Assembly (NCBI RefSeq): GCF_016097555.1
Contig: NC_054704.1
Span: 1,639,832 to 1,703,831 of the forward strand
Reading direction: 5' to 3'
From: Gigantopelta aegis
Taxonomy: Eukaryota; Mollusca; Gastropoda; Neomphalida; Peltospiridae
DNA: 64,000 nt
Under the pieces are notes generated by a model. The model was not told the DNA's origin, ran no database searches, and saw only the letters and a list, made by a program, of their open reading frames with translations. The position numbers and the translations under genes were made by a program. Shown here one piece after another: positions 50,617 to 63,422 of this stretch. Each line of letters begins with the position of its first letter. Position 1 is the stretch's first letter.

Positions 50617-51283
50617 TTAAATCAGGGATGTGAGTGACCAAATGTCAAAAACTCTGAAAATTGTTGTTCGGTGGTGTCTGGGGCCCGAAGGAGGAGCTAT
50701 TTTTCCTATTTATATCACAAAAATGGTCATGTAATGGTACTTAACAACAAATTTATGAAGTGTGTTAAGATCCCGGTTGGCGTATTTGATTTCCTTCTGA
50801 CAAATTTGGCAATAGGCTTTTCCACTTGCCGACAGTTTCTCAAAAACGCTTTCTAACTGAACACCGTCCACCTGTTTCTCTAGCCTTCCCATCGCCAGGG
50901 ATTTTTTTATGTTTACGTCAAGTTTTAATTTATCTGATTTCTTCACGATATCTTTGCGCTGTGTTGCCATTGCCGCTTCACAAAATGCGAGCTAATTGTC
51001 TAACGCTATACACGGTTGGCGAAAACGAACCAATGAAATGTCGCCTAACAACAGAAAACCTCGGCAAACCCCGTTACTGTTCGGTGCGGGAAGGGAGATA
51101 AGTCGAATGACTTCCGTGTTGATTAAAAGACGGAAATACCGGTAAAAAGCTTAAAAGTCTGACAAAACCGTTAAATTTATATTTTTATTTATTCGCGGAA
51201 AAATTTAATATTAAAATGCGGAATTTGGGTCATGAAAACGCGGAATTCCGCGAAAACTCGGAAATGTCACATCACTGTTAAAT
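50617..51283 (-). mobile_element. hAT-like DNA transposon remnant with zinc-finger fragment
   Basis: The element spans 50623-51277, with ends CAGGGATGTGA and TCACATCACTG (inverted, one mismatch) flanked by TTAAAT. On the minus strand an 86-codon frame (50970-50710) starts MATQRKDIVKK and contains YCQICQKEIKYANRD with a following LHK, a Cys-x2-Cys finger like the N-terminal finger of hAT-type or related transposase-derived proteins. The catalytic domain is absent. Superfamily is inferred from TIR style only. Confidence 0.55.
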
Positions 51284-52225
51284 TTAATAACAATTCCCAA
51301 ATTCAAATATCTCTGTATTAATTTTTGAAAACTGCTCTGGAAGAGAATAAATTCATAATTCCAAATTTAAGAACTATCCAATCAAAACTCTAGAATATAA
51401 AACTTTCAAATCATTAATTTAACATTTAAAAAAATTAAAATTCCAAAATAGCTTCTATTAGTTTGAGGAGGGTGCCCCCAGAGGATCATTGTACAAAGTG
51501 TCAGAACAATGCAATGAAAATCGTAGAAGACACTTTAAAGAAAAAGTTCATGGAGAAGTGTAATAAAATAGGCAGTGACTATCGGTACATTTCATGTCTT
51601 GTCATATATATATTCAGCATTCATTGGGAAATATTCTGAATTATACACTCAGCAGGGGTGCAGAAAGTACTTGCCAAATACAAGTAAAAATTCTGCAAGA
51701 TGAGTTAAAAAATGCAACTACCAGTCCAGCGAATTTTATTTATTAATTTTATTATTATTATTTTTTTTGCATTGAATCTGCGACTGCCATGCCAGAATTC
51801 CAAACCATTCAAGTAAACGGTTCAGAATTATGACGAAATACACAACAATACATGTACCGTATTGCCAATAGACTACTTCGGAGGTTCAAACTGGAAACGA
51901 ATTATAGCGAAAATGGAACCATGCCAAATTGGTCCCAAATGAAAATGGAACCAAATTGGACAAAATGGAACCTAGTGTTGGCTCAAACAGCACTCAAATG
52001 TATGGCTATATGGTTTAAACAAAAGCACAAAATTAAATGTATGGCTAAACCAGCATTACAAACGTGTTGTTTACATTGTTCATAATAACAACACAACACT
52101 GTTTTCGTCAACTGATACATTGAAATGCTGTTATAGCTAAACACAACAAAACATCCCACAAAACACACACACCAAAAAACAACAACACAAAAATGGTTGC
52201 TGTACAAACCTGAATGTATGATTAT
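51284..52225. other. Flank of COX6C, no further exon proved
   Basis: AT-rich. TTTATT near 51740 on the + strand gives a minus-strand AATAAA that could end the COX6C transcript. A separate duplicated AAAATGGAACCA block lies near 51910-51970. Confidence 0.35.
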
Positions 52226-52229
52226 ATGG

Positions 52230-52640
52230 AGAACGTTAAATCTATTCCTGTATGAACCTGAATGTATGACATATATAGAGAAAGGTATTGCTGTACAAAG
52301 CTGGATGTATGATATATAGAGAAAGGGATTGCTGTACGAACCTGGATGTACGATATATAAAGGGATTGCTGTACGAACCTGGATGTACGATATATAAAGG
52401 GATTGCTGTACGAACGTGGATGTATGATATATAGAGAAAGGGATTGCTGTACGAACCTGGATGTACGATATATAAAGGGATTGCTGTACGAACGTGAATG
52501 TATGATATATAGAGAAAGGTATTGCTGTACGAACGTGGATGTATGATATATAGAGAAAGATATTTCTGTATGAACGTGGATGTATGATATATAGAGAAAG
52601 ATACTGCTGTACGAACCTGAATGTATGATATATGTAGATC
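52230..52640. repeat. Tandem array, ~35-37-bp unit
   Basis: About 11 copies of 'GATTGCTGTACGAACCTGGA' plus TGTATGATATATAGAGAAAG. It ends 6 bp before the COX6C stop codon region, so on the minus strand it would be the start of the 3' UTR unless spliced out. Confidence 0.93.
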
Positions 52641-52645
52641 GGTCG

Positions 52646-52742
52646 TCACCAGGCATCCGTGTTAATCGTTCCGTCGGGTTTAACAGACTGAAACACGCCG
52701 GCCTTTACCATATGAGCATAGTCCGTCTTCACATCATAGTTA
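52646..52742 (-). CDS. COX6C: COX6C, last coding exon
   Basis: Completes Ala51 and codes for NYDVKTDYAHMVKAGVFQSV followed by KPDGTINTDAW and TGA (52648-52646). Confidence 0.93.
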
Positions 52743-55391
52743 CTGCACAAACAAACATTTCTAGTTTTATTACCTCTACTGATAAACACAAAACACAACA
52801 GTTTGAATAAATACATAACACTGATCTTAGTTCCACTCTTATTACCTGGACCTATTCCAGAATAAACGTTACAAAACTCTTTCCCTAAGGCCTGCCTTCC
52901 ATTAACGGGATTTCACATGCGTTTCTGTGTACAAATTTATCGATACTGTGATTCACGATTACAAGGATACAATCTGGCACCAAAGTAGAAACACGGCCGA
53001 CATGCAGCGACAAGGTGCCAAGGTAACTATGACAATAAACAAGTCGGGATCTTCACGTCTGTTGTGTAATTTCATTTTTGAAATCGGTTTAGGTTCAGAA
53101 TATTACGGCGACTTCGACTTCTCACAACTGCTAATAACTTGGCGACTTGAGCTAACTTTAGGCGAAGAAAAAAACACTCATTTCGCCTTCGCCAGCAAGA
53201 TTAGGGCAGGGCTTGAACATAACGACAGCAATTGTTGTTGTTGTTGTTGTTGAGATATAAATCACTTAAGTGGGAAAGTAAAGCTCCTCAATAGCGGCAA
53301 ACTGTTTACACCTGGTATACATTAGCTGCCAGTTTATTACATTAGTACATGTAAAATAGGTCTACATACAGCAAACTGTTTACACCTGGTATACATTAGC
53401 TGCCAGTTTATTACATTAGTACATGTAAAATAGGTCTACATACAGCAAACTGTTTACACCTGGTATACATTAGCTGCCAGTTTATTACATTAGTACTTGT
53501 AAAATAGGTCTACATACAGCAAACTGTTTACACCTGGTATACATTAGCTGCCAGTTTATTACATTAGTACTTGTAAAATAGGTCTACATACAGCAAACTG
53601 TTTACACCTGGTATACATTAGCTGCCAGTTTATTACATTAGTACATGTAAAATAGGTCTACATACAGCAAACTGTTTACACCTGGTATACATTAGCTGCC
53701 AGTTTATTACATTAGTACTTGTAAAATAGGTCTACATACAGCAAACTGTTTACACCTGGTATACATTAGCTGCCAGTTTATTACATTAGTACATGTAAAA
53801 TAGGTCTACATACAGCAAACTGTTTCCACCTGGTATACATTAGCTGCCAGTTTATTACATTAGTACTTGTAAAATAGGTCTACATACAGCAAACTGTTTC
53901 CACCTGGTATATATTAGCTGCCAGTTTATTACATTAGTACATGTAAAATAGGTCTACATACAGCAAAATAACCTTTCAGTCTTATTAAATTGTGGCAAGT
54001 CTTCTTTTTTTAACTGCCATGGGCAAGTTTTAAATTGCCGTCGTTGGGCCATTCCACCCACAGCAATTTTGTTTTAAATAGTTGTGGGAGACAAATTCTT
54101 AAGTTTGAGCCCTGTTAGGGCCTGCTCCCTTTAGCATTTAAATGTATATATGGTATTAATATGGTAATATCTTAAATGATTCCCCATACTTTTAGTTAGG
54201 GGGGCAATTAGTCCCCTTAATTTTTGTTGTCATGGCGAGGTCTTATGATAAAAAGTACTGCCTACATACATGTATATATGACTCAATTTCCATTACATTC
54301 TTTACCACATAACGTCATCGCATTGGTCCAGATGTAGCAACACGAGTTTATTCACTTCTTAACGGACGTAAAAATTAAGTTGTCAGTGAATGTCATATCT
54401 GATGACGTCATTTAAGATGGGTAAGTTGTCTTACTGAGCGTTATTGTTTATGGACCAACACTAATTCAAAATAAAGTATGAAGTTTATTATTAGTATGAT
54501 TCAAATTTACTTATAAGTATTGTCTTATTTCTGTTATGTTCATCTGGGTATTAGCAAAAAAATTATCTGCAAATGTATGTGACAACGGCTTCACCAATTC
54601 ACAGTTTGTAGATGATTTTTGGTTTGTTCATCTGGGTATTAGCAAAAACAATCATCTGCAAACTTATGTGACAACGGCTTCACCAATTCAGTTTGTAGAT
54701 ATTTATTTTTTTGTTCATACCCCAATGAACGTAAAAGAAATAACAGACACTCCTTAAATATACTGGTAACAACACATCAGAAAATTGATCTCTTAGAGTT
54801 TATTATATCAACATCTATATTTGTACCAATGGATAATTATTTAGTGAAAAACACCAGTCTGTTAAGCTGGCTATTACTAAAACCGAGGGACAGACACATG
54901 CGAAATCTATATGTTAATTAAGTAACAGTAATCTTTGTTTTACTTTTACAAAAATATATTACACTAGTTAGTGCTTACTCAGCCCTCTACATTGCCACCT
55001 TTTTTTCTTTCATTTGGCGACTAAACTAAAATATTTCATACTGATTATATAAAAATAGAAGTAGACCAATCTGGCTCCTTGAAAAGGTTAATGTAGTGGC
55101 CTGATTACTACCAAATCACTTTTTTAAAAGTTCTTGATGCATCCACTTTCTTTATCTGTCACTTGCTAATACATGCATTAGTAATATGAAGGTGTGTTAG
55201 TGATTTTACTGTTTAACGTTGTGTACAACAGACACTCACGCATAATAATCGGCATATGCTTGTTTCCTGGGGTCGTTCAAAAAGAACTTGGTTCCGCCCA
55301 GCGAGGCCATTCCGATCACGAAGCCGACCATGAAGTCTCTCTTCAGTCTGGAGGACAGCAGACCGCGCAGCTGGGGTTTCATCAGAGCCAT
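52646..55391 (-). CDS. COX6C: Cytochrome c oxidase subunit 6C, 82 aa
   Basis: Exons 55391-55240 and 52742-52646 on the minus strand join in phase 2 (split Ala51) to 249 nt. The protein starts MALMKPQLRGLLSSRLKRD, has a single hydrophobic segment at residues 20-37, then RKQAYADYYANYD and the C-terminal KAGVFQSVKPDG. These are the signatures of COX6C, a small single-span accessory subunit of complex IV in the mitochondrial inner membrane; the human protein is 75 aa and shares KPxxRGLL, AYADxY-NYD and AGxFQSV. As in that family, no cleavable presequence is seen. The acceptor TTGTTGCCCCCAG directly precedes the ATG, so a non-coding exon lies upstream. Donor: TATGC|GTGAGTG; acceptor of exon 2: TTTGTTTGTGCAG. 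The gene converges on the CABIT gene. Confidence 0.95.
53290..53968. repeat. Tandem array, 74-bp unit
   Basis: About nine nearly identical copies of a 74-bp unit holding 'AGCAAACTGTTTACACCTGG' and 'TTACATTAGTACATGTAAAA'. It lies in the COX6C intron between the two coding exons. Confidence 0.95.
53970..55239. other. COX6C coding intron, remaining part
   Basis: Apart from a ~95-bp tandem duplication at about 54537-54716 ('TGTTCATCTGGGTATTAGCA' occurs twice), nothing gene-like is seen. Confidence 0.6.
55240..55391 (-). CDS. COX6C: COX6C, first coding exon
   Basis: Codes for residues 1-50 and two bases of Ala51. Start ATG at 55391-55389, immediately after AG. GC-rich coding composition stands out from AT-rich flanks. 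Confidence 0.93.
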
Positions 55392-55504
55392 CTGGGGGCA
55401 ACAAACACATTACGCATTTTAGACGGATTTTTTTTTTTTTTTTAAATAATTGCAGGTTTTCATGGCTCACATTGGAAATATCTATTTTTTAAAAAAGCCA
55501 ATTT

Positions 55505-55626
55505 TCACATATATAAATGTAGAGTATTTCAGATATATAAATGTAGAGTATTTCAGATATATAAATGTAGAGTATTTCAGATATATAAATGTAGAGTATT
55601 TCAGATATATAAATGTAGAGTATTTG
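55505..55626. repeat. Tandem array, 24-bp unit x5
   Basis: ATATAAATGTAGAGTATTTC plus AGAT, five copies, in the COX6C 5' intron. Confidence 0.95.
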
Positions 55627-57564
55627 TTTGAAAATGTTTACAAAAAGGCTAGAATAAGGCTGAAGGCTCCGAACTCATTGAATATTGATACCGAATCTGT
55701 AATTGTCAGAGAGATCATCTTCAGTTTTTTTCAGAATGACATTCACTAATATTTGTCATAGATCATCTTGGTAACTGATGCAAAGTGTACTGGGATGTAC
55801 AAATGACCAGTAGCAGGCCCTAATCTAAAACTGAAAAAGTAGGAGAAGTGACTTCTCCCTTCCAAGAAGAAAGGTGAGAAGCTTGACAAAAATAGGCGAA
55901 GCGAATATTTATTGGTACATTTCGTAACGTTTTGCCATGTTCCATGTTCATTTGGAAAAATTCCGAATTATATACTTGGTTCTAATTGTAATATTCAGAT
56001 CTGTCAACAATCAGAAAGCAGGAGGTGTGTGTTGAAAAAGCAGCAAAGTGCACACAATTTAACACAAAATAGCAAGTTCTTAAAAAGTATTACATAAAGT
56101 TATACCAACACTACATAATGTCATGTATACTTGTCAACTTTCGATCAAGATTAGTGTTAAAAAAAAAATTAAAATTAATTAATAATAAAATATATATATA
56201 TAATATATTATGATTTAATACATGTATATTAAAGAAACAACAACCTCTTATCAAAAAATGATAAGGACACAAACAAGAAATTTAAACATTAATTAGTACA
56301 TTTACGGTATTACAATTACAGGTTACATTACATCATCATTTGTGGTTTGTGTACCTATGTATCTGTGACAGATTTATATAAATCTTATAAATTGATATTC
56401 AGTTTTTACTATAATGAGGAACAGTGGTGTGGTACTTATTTAAAATAATTACAACGATGCAATAAACATTGTATTTTCACTAATCATAAGTAAAACCTCA
56501 TTAGTGACATCGTGTGAAATATACCGGAATTAAACCCATTTCCGTGAATAACTTTGTGTCAAACACATTTATTAATTGTACGAAAATAATCTCTTGTTAC
56601 CAACATTTTACTGCACAAACATACGAAACTAACTGATACAAGTATTGTTTATATAGTTAATTGATATTTTCGTTGTCTTGCTGTGACATGTGATGTTAAC
56701 ATTGTGTGTATCGCAGTCAACTCTGGGCCGGATAATGTTTCAACCGCGCAGGGTTACGGGAGGTTTGATAAAATACCAGGAGACTCCTGTGGAATCCGGG
56801 AGGGTTGACAGGTTTGCATATTTCAACAAAAAAAATTAAACTGTTATTTCCTGTAGTTCTGGTCACTGGTTCAATAACTGGTAAGTCCCAGCTCAGTGTT
56901 CTCGCTGGGTAAAATTAAAGGACTACGGCCGTGCAACCCACCACAGCACCCTTTAAAAAATAAAAATACAGAAAAAGGGAAGAAAAATAGGGAAAGCTTG
57001 GTTACTGTATATTGTTGTGTGTTGATACACTTTGTGGAAATTTATATCTATCCCTTATTTTGCCCCTCAGTATCTGGTACTAAAATGTTGGTATGATTTA
57101 CTAGCTGCCTCATCTTTTATGTACCGTTATAACAGAGATATTGTCGGCCTGACATTCATGGGTATTCGTTTTGCTGAACTGATCAGTTTTATTATTATTA
57201 TTATTTTAATAATGATTTTAAGATATCTGAAAAATAATAGATTTGTTTAAAGTGATCTCCTATGTACAGTAGGATATTTTTATTTTATTTTTATTTTCAT
57301 CTTCACTGAATGAATTGATTGCATTGATATCACCAGCTAATAAAAAGTAGTTTTGTTTTTATAAAGGTGGTGTATTTGTTATTTGGAACCCAAGATATAT
57401 AATTTTAATAATGAACACTAGTTACCACTTCCATTATTTTTATAAGCAATGATAACCACAAAAAATTATAAGTTTCTAATATTTTATAAAGAATTGCCGA
57501 ATAAACAAATGACAGTAAGTAAAAATCATCAGTTACAACCAATTAAGTCTGCAACTGAGAACGA

Positions 57565-58177
57565 ATATCCAGGGCTCGAAATGCAGTGTTAGTACATGCA
57601 CCGGTGCATGCTGATTTTTGCGTGTGCATGTAACTTTTAAAACTGGGTGCACGCTAATATTTTGCAAGTACTGTGTATTGCGTATACTAGTATCGTTGTC
57701 TACCAGATTCAGACTCAAGTTGTTGAATTTTGAGTATGCATTTCGTAATCTGTTCGCCACATGAAAACGGTAACTTTTATCTTATGGGCGCATCCATTTT
57801 GTATCCCATAATCCTACTTACAACAATGACGCCCTTTCAGTCATTTCCGTGAAATATATTTGCAAAAATTGCCAGCAATATCTCGGTTATATCCGTGAAC
57901 CGTATTAGGCAAGGTGGTCGAGACCGACTTTGGGGTATCCACTCCCATAACACAGTTGTTGTCGTCACTGACGAATTGAACTCCGCCAGACAGTTAAATT
58001 AAAAAGAAAATGATAATCAACACTGTAATCAAGGTAATTAAAATAGTATTTTCCTCATTGTTAACAGGATTTAACTTATTTTTGGTGCATGCAGAATTTT
58101 AATGGTGCACGTAACTTTTTTTTCAGCATGCACCTGGTGCATGTAGATTTTTTTTCTCCATTTCTAGCCCTGATATC
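57565..58177. mobile_element. MITE-like element with 5-bp duplication
   Basis: 57570-58172 (603 bp). Ends CAGGGCTCGAAATGCAG and the complement of CAGGGCTAGAAATGGAG match at 15 of 17 positions. The direct repeat ATATC flanks it (57565-57569, 58173-58177). Internally, GTGCATGC-type words occur near both ends. Confidence 0.8.
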
Positions 58178-58749
58178 AGGTGCGGGTTGGTGGACACAAA
58201 ATACCAAAATGATTGATCATGTGACAAATTTGGCGCCAAATAAGTGGTTTTTCAGTCAGAAATTGCCAAAATTATAAAAATAAAATGTTTTCATTGCTCA
58301 AATAAAATACATCTGAACTGTTATTGTGTGTATCAAAACATACAAATGGATACAGGCAGGCCCTAATCTAGCCGATGAAATGAGTGGTTTGTTCGCCAAA
58401 GTCGGCTCAAGTCGCCATAATATTCTGGACCTAATCCAACTTCAAAAATGAAATCACACAACACACGTCAAGACCCCAACTTTTTTATTGTCATAGCTCA
58501 CTTGGCACCATGTCACTGTATGTCGGACAGTGTTTTTACTTTGGCGCCATCCTGAATCATAGAGCAATCGTGAACTGACCTATTAACAGGAAATTATTTC
58601 AGAGCACATGCACTGTACGAATGATTTGATGAAATACTGTTTTACCGTATTCAATTTATTATAAAAAATCAACCATCAAATGTTAATCCACATGCTAGTT
58701 TATGTTGTGAAGAGATTAAATACATGTTGTAGTCTAATGTTGGCATTCT

Positions 58750-59744
58750 TAATGTTTTCCCTAGCTTGTTTTAGCATGGTGCAGCACCATGCCTCACTAG
58801 TCTAGCACCATCTTGCTTTAATCAGTGCCATGCTGCACTGAGATTAAAAAAGCCTTTTTCAATAATTAATTCTAAAATTGCCTTGATAAAACACTAAATT
58901 TTTTATTATTAATTAATAAAAATATCTCTGTTATATATTTTGCCATTCATTTATTAAAGCAAGAACATTAATTACATTTATGTTTATTTCAATTATTGTT
59001 TTTGTCTTTAATGGCTTTCCAGACGGTTCGTCATCTGGACGTTTCGTCCACTGTACAATTTGTCCACGTACAGTTCGTCTACCCACCTCGGACAATTCGT
59101 CCACTCGATTACGTTTAGACCAATAAATCTAAAATGTTGTTTCTTAGCCACTGAAAGATTTGGTTAATTATTTTCGTTTTGTGGTAAAGTACTAGTATAT
59201 GAAACAAACTAAATTTTAGTGCCACTATCAACTTTTGGGCTATTGTCTGTTTGTGTCCATTATAGTACTTTATTGATATGTTGTTATTCAAATTGCTCTT
59301 CAGTTACACCTATAATTCTGACATACTATTTAGAAAACAAAGCTAGTGACTAAACTGTTGCTAAATTACCATTTCTACATTACGATTGCTATATTACCGT
59401 ACACATTTCATCCACAAGCTCGTATTTGTCCAAATGCTCGTACATGATTCAATAATAGTCAATGCACTCCGGGTTAAAATTTATTACATGGTATCCAGAT
59501 GGAATACTGGGTTCTTGAAGTCTGGTATCCAAAATTAAATTCTGGTATCCCCGGGATACTGTTAATCTCGAATACTGGTGGATGAACTGTCCAAGAACAA
59601 TTTTTGAGTTGTGGACGAATCGTCTCGAGTTCATCAGTGGACGAATCATCTGCATGCCCCCAAAAAGTGCTCTGAAAATGGTCAAAATTGCCCCCAAAGT
59701 GTTTTGTCTACCATGCCTTGCCAAATTTCTAGGGAAAACACTAA
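58750..59744. mobile_element. DNA-transposon remnant, ~1 kb
   Basis: Ends TAATGTTTTCCCTAG and CTAGGGAAAACACTAA are inverted repeats; CACCATGCC/GGCATGG words follow inside each end. The interior carries another repeat rich in GGACGAAT/ATTCGTCC (about 59025-59110 and 59578-59655). No transposase frame is seen. Confidence 0.65.
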
Positions 59745-61053
59745 TTCTTCATATGTACATTGTTTTTCAAAGTGAAGCATATCGGGCCGTGAACTGCGAC
59801 CAGACAAGTGTTGTAAAACATCTGCCACATTCATTTCAATAATGCCAAAAAATAATAATTATTACTTTAATTTTAACACAGCGGCATATTATGAACTACT
59901 TAATAATATAATGTTTTAATGAAACATACCACTCTTTAAATTTTATTATCAGAAGTAGTATTGATATCAAAATATTACGATTATAACTGTAAAATTCAGA
60001 ATTTTTCTGATTCAATGCAGAAACTGGCTAAACGTTACGAAATGTACTGATAAATGTTTACTTCGCCTATTTTTATAAAACTTCTCCCCTTTCTTCTGGG
60101 AAGGGAGAAGTCACTTGGGAATTCCTACTTTTAGGACCTGATTAGGGTGTGAGACACAACAGAGGCTGTTAAAAATAGTTTTAAATTATGTTACGGTAAC
60201 TATTGTAAGTTTTTTTTATCAGTTGTGCTTTCGAACATAATGTGACTTGCTTCCTTTGATATCCAGTGTATATTTTGAAATGGTGGAGCTGGGTGCTGTA
60301 AAATACAGTTGGATTTAAGGATGCGCTAAAATAGAGGGACCTGGCAAAACATGAAAGAAGGGCGACAACACATGAAAGAAGGGTGACAACACATGAAAGC
60401 AGGGCAGCCCACCTCACTTAAATGGAGCAGCGACGGAAAGAGTTTGACCCGTACCCCTTGATATCAAATGCTTTAAAGACTAACCGTAACCATATAACTA
60501 AAACTACCCTAACCATTGAAAGGGGGGTACGGGTCAAACTCATGCCAACAAATTGCATCAGATTCAGTGACATTTATACAACCTTTAGTAAGTGAAATTG
60601 AAATGTTTTTAGAAATTATGAACATTTATGTAAATAATGAAATGTTGTGATGGCCATAAAACATGAAATTTCATTCTTATGATTCAGAAAAAAACTACAT
60701 TTTAACAATGTTACAATGAATTTGTCCTTGGTGACTTTGTTACGGCAATGACACCTACCTGACGAAGTCAAATCATGGTGTACTTTTTGGTATAATTAGT
60801 TTAAAATAGATATATTTTGCTATTTCAACATTTATTAGTCATATCTTAAACTTATAATTATCAGAAACAATAACTGAATAACCATGCTTGTTAATGAAAT
60901 TAAGACATGAACGAAAATACATTAATGTGTCGGCATGATATATTATGTTCCATAAACAATATGATTATGGAAAGTGATTAAACTGCACAGTATAAAAGGC
61001 ATATTTTATAAGACATATTTTGATATTTTCCTTAAATCAAATGAAACACTTAC

Positions 61054-61195
61054 TTTGATACAGATTACACAAAGTCGACCAACGTTTTGACCTTCGACAA
61101 CTTAATGGCGAACGCGAGGGGAGGCAACTATAATTTAATTCACTTCCTATTTTTCGTCCCTGGTCACGTCAGCACTGCGCCATTTCGTACCCAGA
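61054..61195 (-). other. COX6C: Probable COX6C 5' UTR exon and promoter
   Basis: On the minus strand a GC-richer stretch ends at a consensus donor, ATCAAA|GTAAGTG (exon edge 61054). It has no long open frame, fits the required non-coding first exon of COX6C, and contains two GCCATT words reminiscent of YY1-type sites found in many OXPHOS promoters. The start of transcription is not defined, and the link to COX6C is inferred. Confidence 0.45.
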
Positions 61196-61383
61196 CACGT
61201 TATCGATAGGGCATTTAATTTCGCCATTCTCCTCGACATTAATAGTGTGATAAATGATAACTTTTAAACAGCTTATGTTCTTGTTATTTTCTGATTAAAG
61301 TAAGAGAAAAATTATCAATAAACAACAAAAACAAAGTAATGTTTGGGATCGAGATATATAGTATTAAGAATACTATAGAAAGA

Positions 61384-61930
<547 letters not shown>

Positions 61931-61961
61931 GACAGTCAGAGAGAGAGAGATAGAGAGAGAC

Positions 61962-62056
<95 letters not shown>
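61931..62056. repeat. (GA)n microsatellite, second half
   Basis: About 85 bp of pure GA repeats after a short imperfect lead. Probably the continuation of the run at 61421-61540. Confidence 0.95.
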
Positions 62057-62058
<2 letters not shown>

Positions 62059-62119
62059 TGCAGATGTGCAGATGAATTGTGTGTGTGGCGGGGGGGGAGG
62101 GGGGTATTCCATACAAAGT

Positions 62120-62200
62120 CTATTTCTATCGGAAAAGAGGAAAGGATCTTTTAAATGCGCTTTTCCCATCAGAACACTCAACCATAAAAATTTGGTAGGA
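62120..62200 (-). repeat. SINE body fragment
   Basis: AAAGGATCTTTTAAATGCGC resembles the SINE body word 'AAGGATCTTTTATATGCAC'. Confidence 0.45.
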
Positions 62201-62985
62201 CCTAGCACTGTACCAGTAGACATATATATCTGATCTGAACCAATTAATATGCATTTATCGGACGAAAAACGTTGAACATATTTGCATATTTATGTTTTAC
62301 ATAGGCCTACATTTTCAATGAGGTATGTCCATTTAACGTTGTCTGTGGTACCTTTGTGTCTGCATTGTAATGGACACGGTACCAAAATATAAATTAATTG
62401 CTGCTATATTACTGTTAATTTTCAAAGTAATATTACATGAGCTTAGTCAGGGTTAAAAACGATAAGAACACTTGTGGCGTTTCTAAATGTATATAACTAT
62501 TGGTATTAACGTATTTAATTGTTAAATCATCGCCTGAAAATATTGTTAAATTGTTGGTTTTCGGTTGACAATCTTATTACTAGTATTCACAACTAGGCGG
62601 GGAGGGGAGAGATCGTTTTTTAATATCTACCACCCACAAAATACAATTTTATTAAAACCATGTATGCTTATACTTTATAGGGGAAGAATATGTAGCAAAC
62701 TCACGTGTCACAACCATGGCAACTCTTGAAGTAGATATCCAGTCATATACGTTGTTCAATGTATTTAATGAATTAAGCTTTTGTATCTCATGTTATCGAA
62801 TGGCTTGGGCATGTCACTGGAAACAGAATACTCTCTATTACTAAACGATTCACATATTTTATTAAGTTTTATTAACTGATATCAATCACTGTTGTTGTGA
62901 CAGTGCATTTATTTTTTACTTTATATAAAAGGTGAGAACAATACGCTTATTTCCGTTACTTTTATCACATATTGGTCTATAAAAA
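62201..62985. other. Intergenic, no gene seen
   Basis: No exon, RNA gene or terminal repeat is recognised on either strand. Confidence 0.5.
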
Positions 62986-62987
62986 GT

Positions 62988-63288
62988 TAAAGTTTGTTTT
63001 GTTTAACAACACCAACAGAGCAAATTATTTAATTAATCATCGTCTACTGAATGTCAAACATTTGCTAATTTTGACATATAGTCTTAAAAAGTAAACCCGC
63101 TAAATTTTCCAGTTAGTAGCAAAGGATCTTTTATATGCACCATCCCACAGACAGGATAGCATAACACGGCCTTTGATATACCAGTCGCGGCACACGGGCT
63201 AGAACGAGAAATAGCCCAATGGACCCGCCGATGAGAGATTGATCCTAAACTGTGCGCTTTAACACTAAGCTAGACTATGTCCCGCAAT
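62988..63288 (-). mobile_element. SINE (family C)
   Basis: Tail 'AAAGTTTGTTTTGTTTAACA', body CACCATCCCACAGACAGGAT and a mutated tRNA-like head ending at GCGGGACATAGTC (reverse strand). Confidence 0.8.
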
Positions 63289-63387
63289 ATCTTCTGATGG
63301 AGAAGTTGGTTTAGTATGTCGGAAATATACCCACGGACATTACCAGTTGATAAACCTTGCAATCCCTTTCCGGGGACCTCGCCTGTG

Positions 63388-63388
<1 letters not shown>

Positions 63389-63418
<30 letters not shown>
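63389..63418. repeat. Poly-C tract, 30 nt
   Basis: 30 consecutive C. Sequence from here to the window end shows no recognisable gene. Confidence 0.95.

Positions 63419-63422
<4 letters not shown>

Larger units (their letters stand above)
55813..60145. mobile_element. Possible 4.3-kb element with ~150-bp inverted ends
   Basis: 55813-55945 and the reverse complement of about 60010-60145 share GTGACTTCTCCCTTCC, AGAAGAAAGG, AAAATAGGCGAAG and 'GTACATTTCGTAACGTTT' in order. They could be the ends of one old DNA element into which the elements below inserted, or two independent inverted copies of a shorter repeat (a third relative lies near 51540-51650). Confidence 0.5.
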
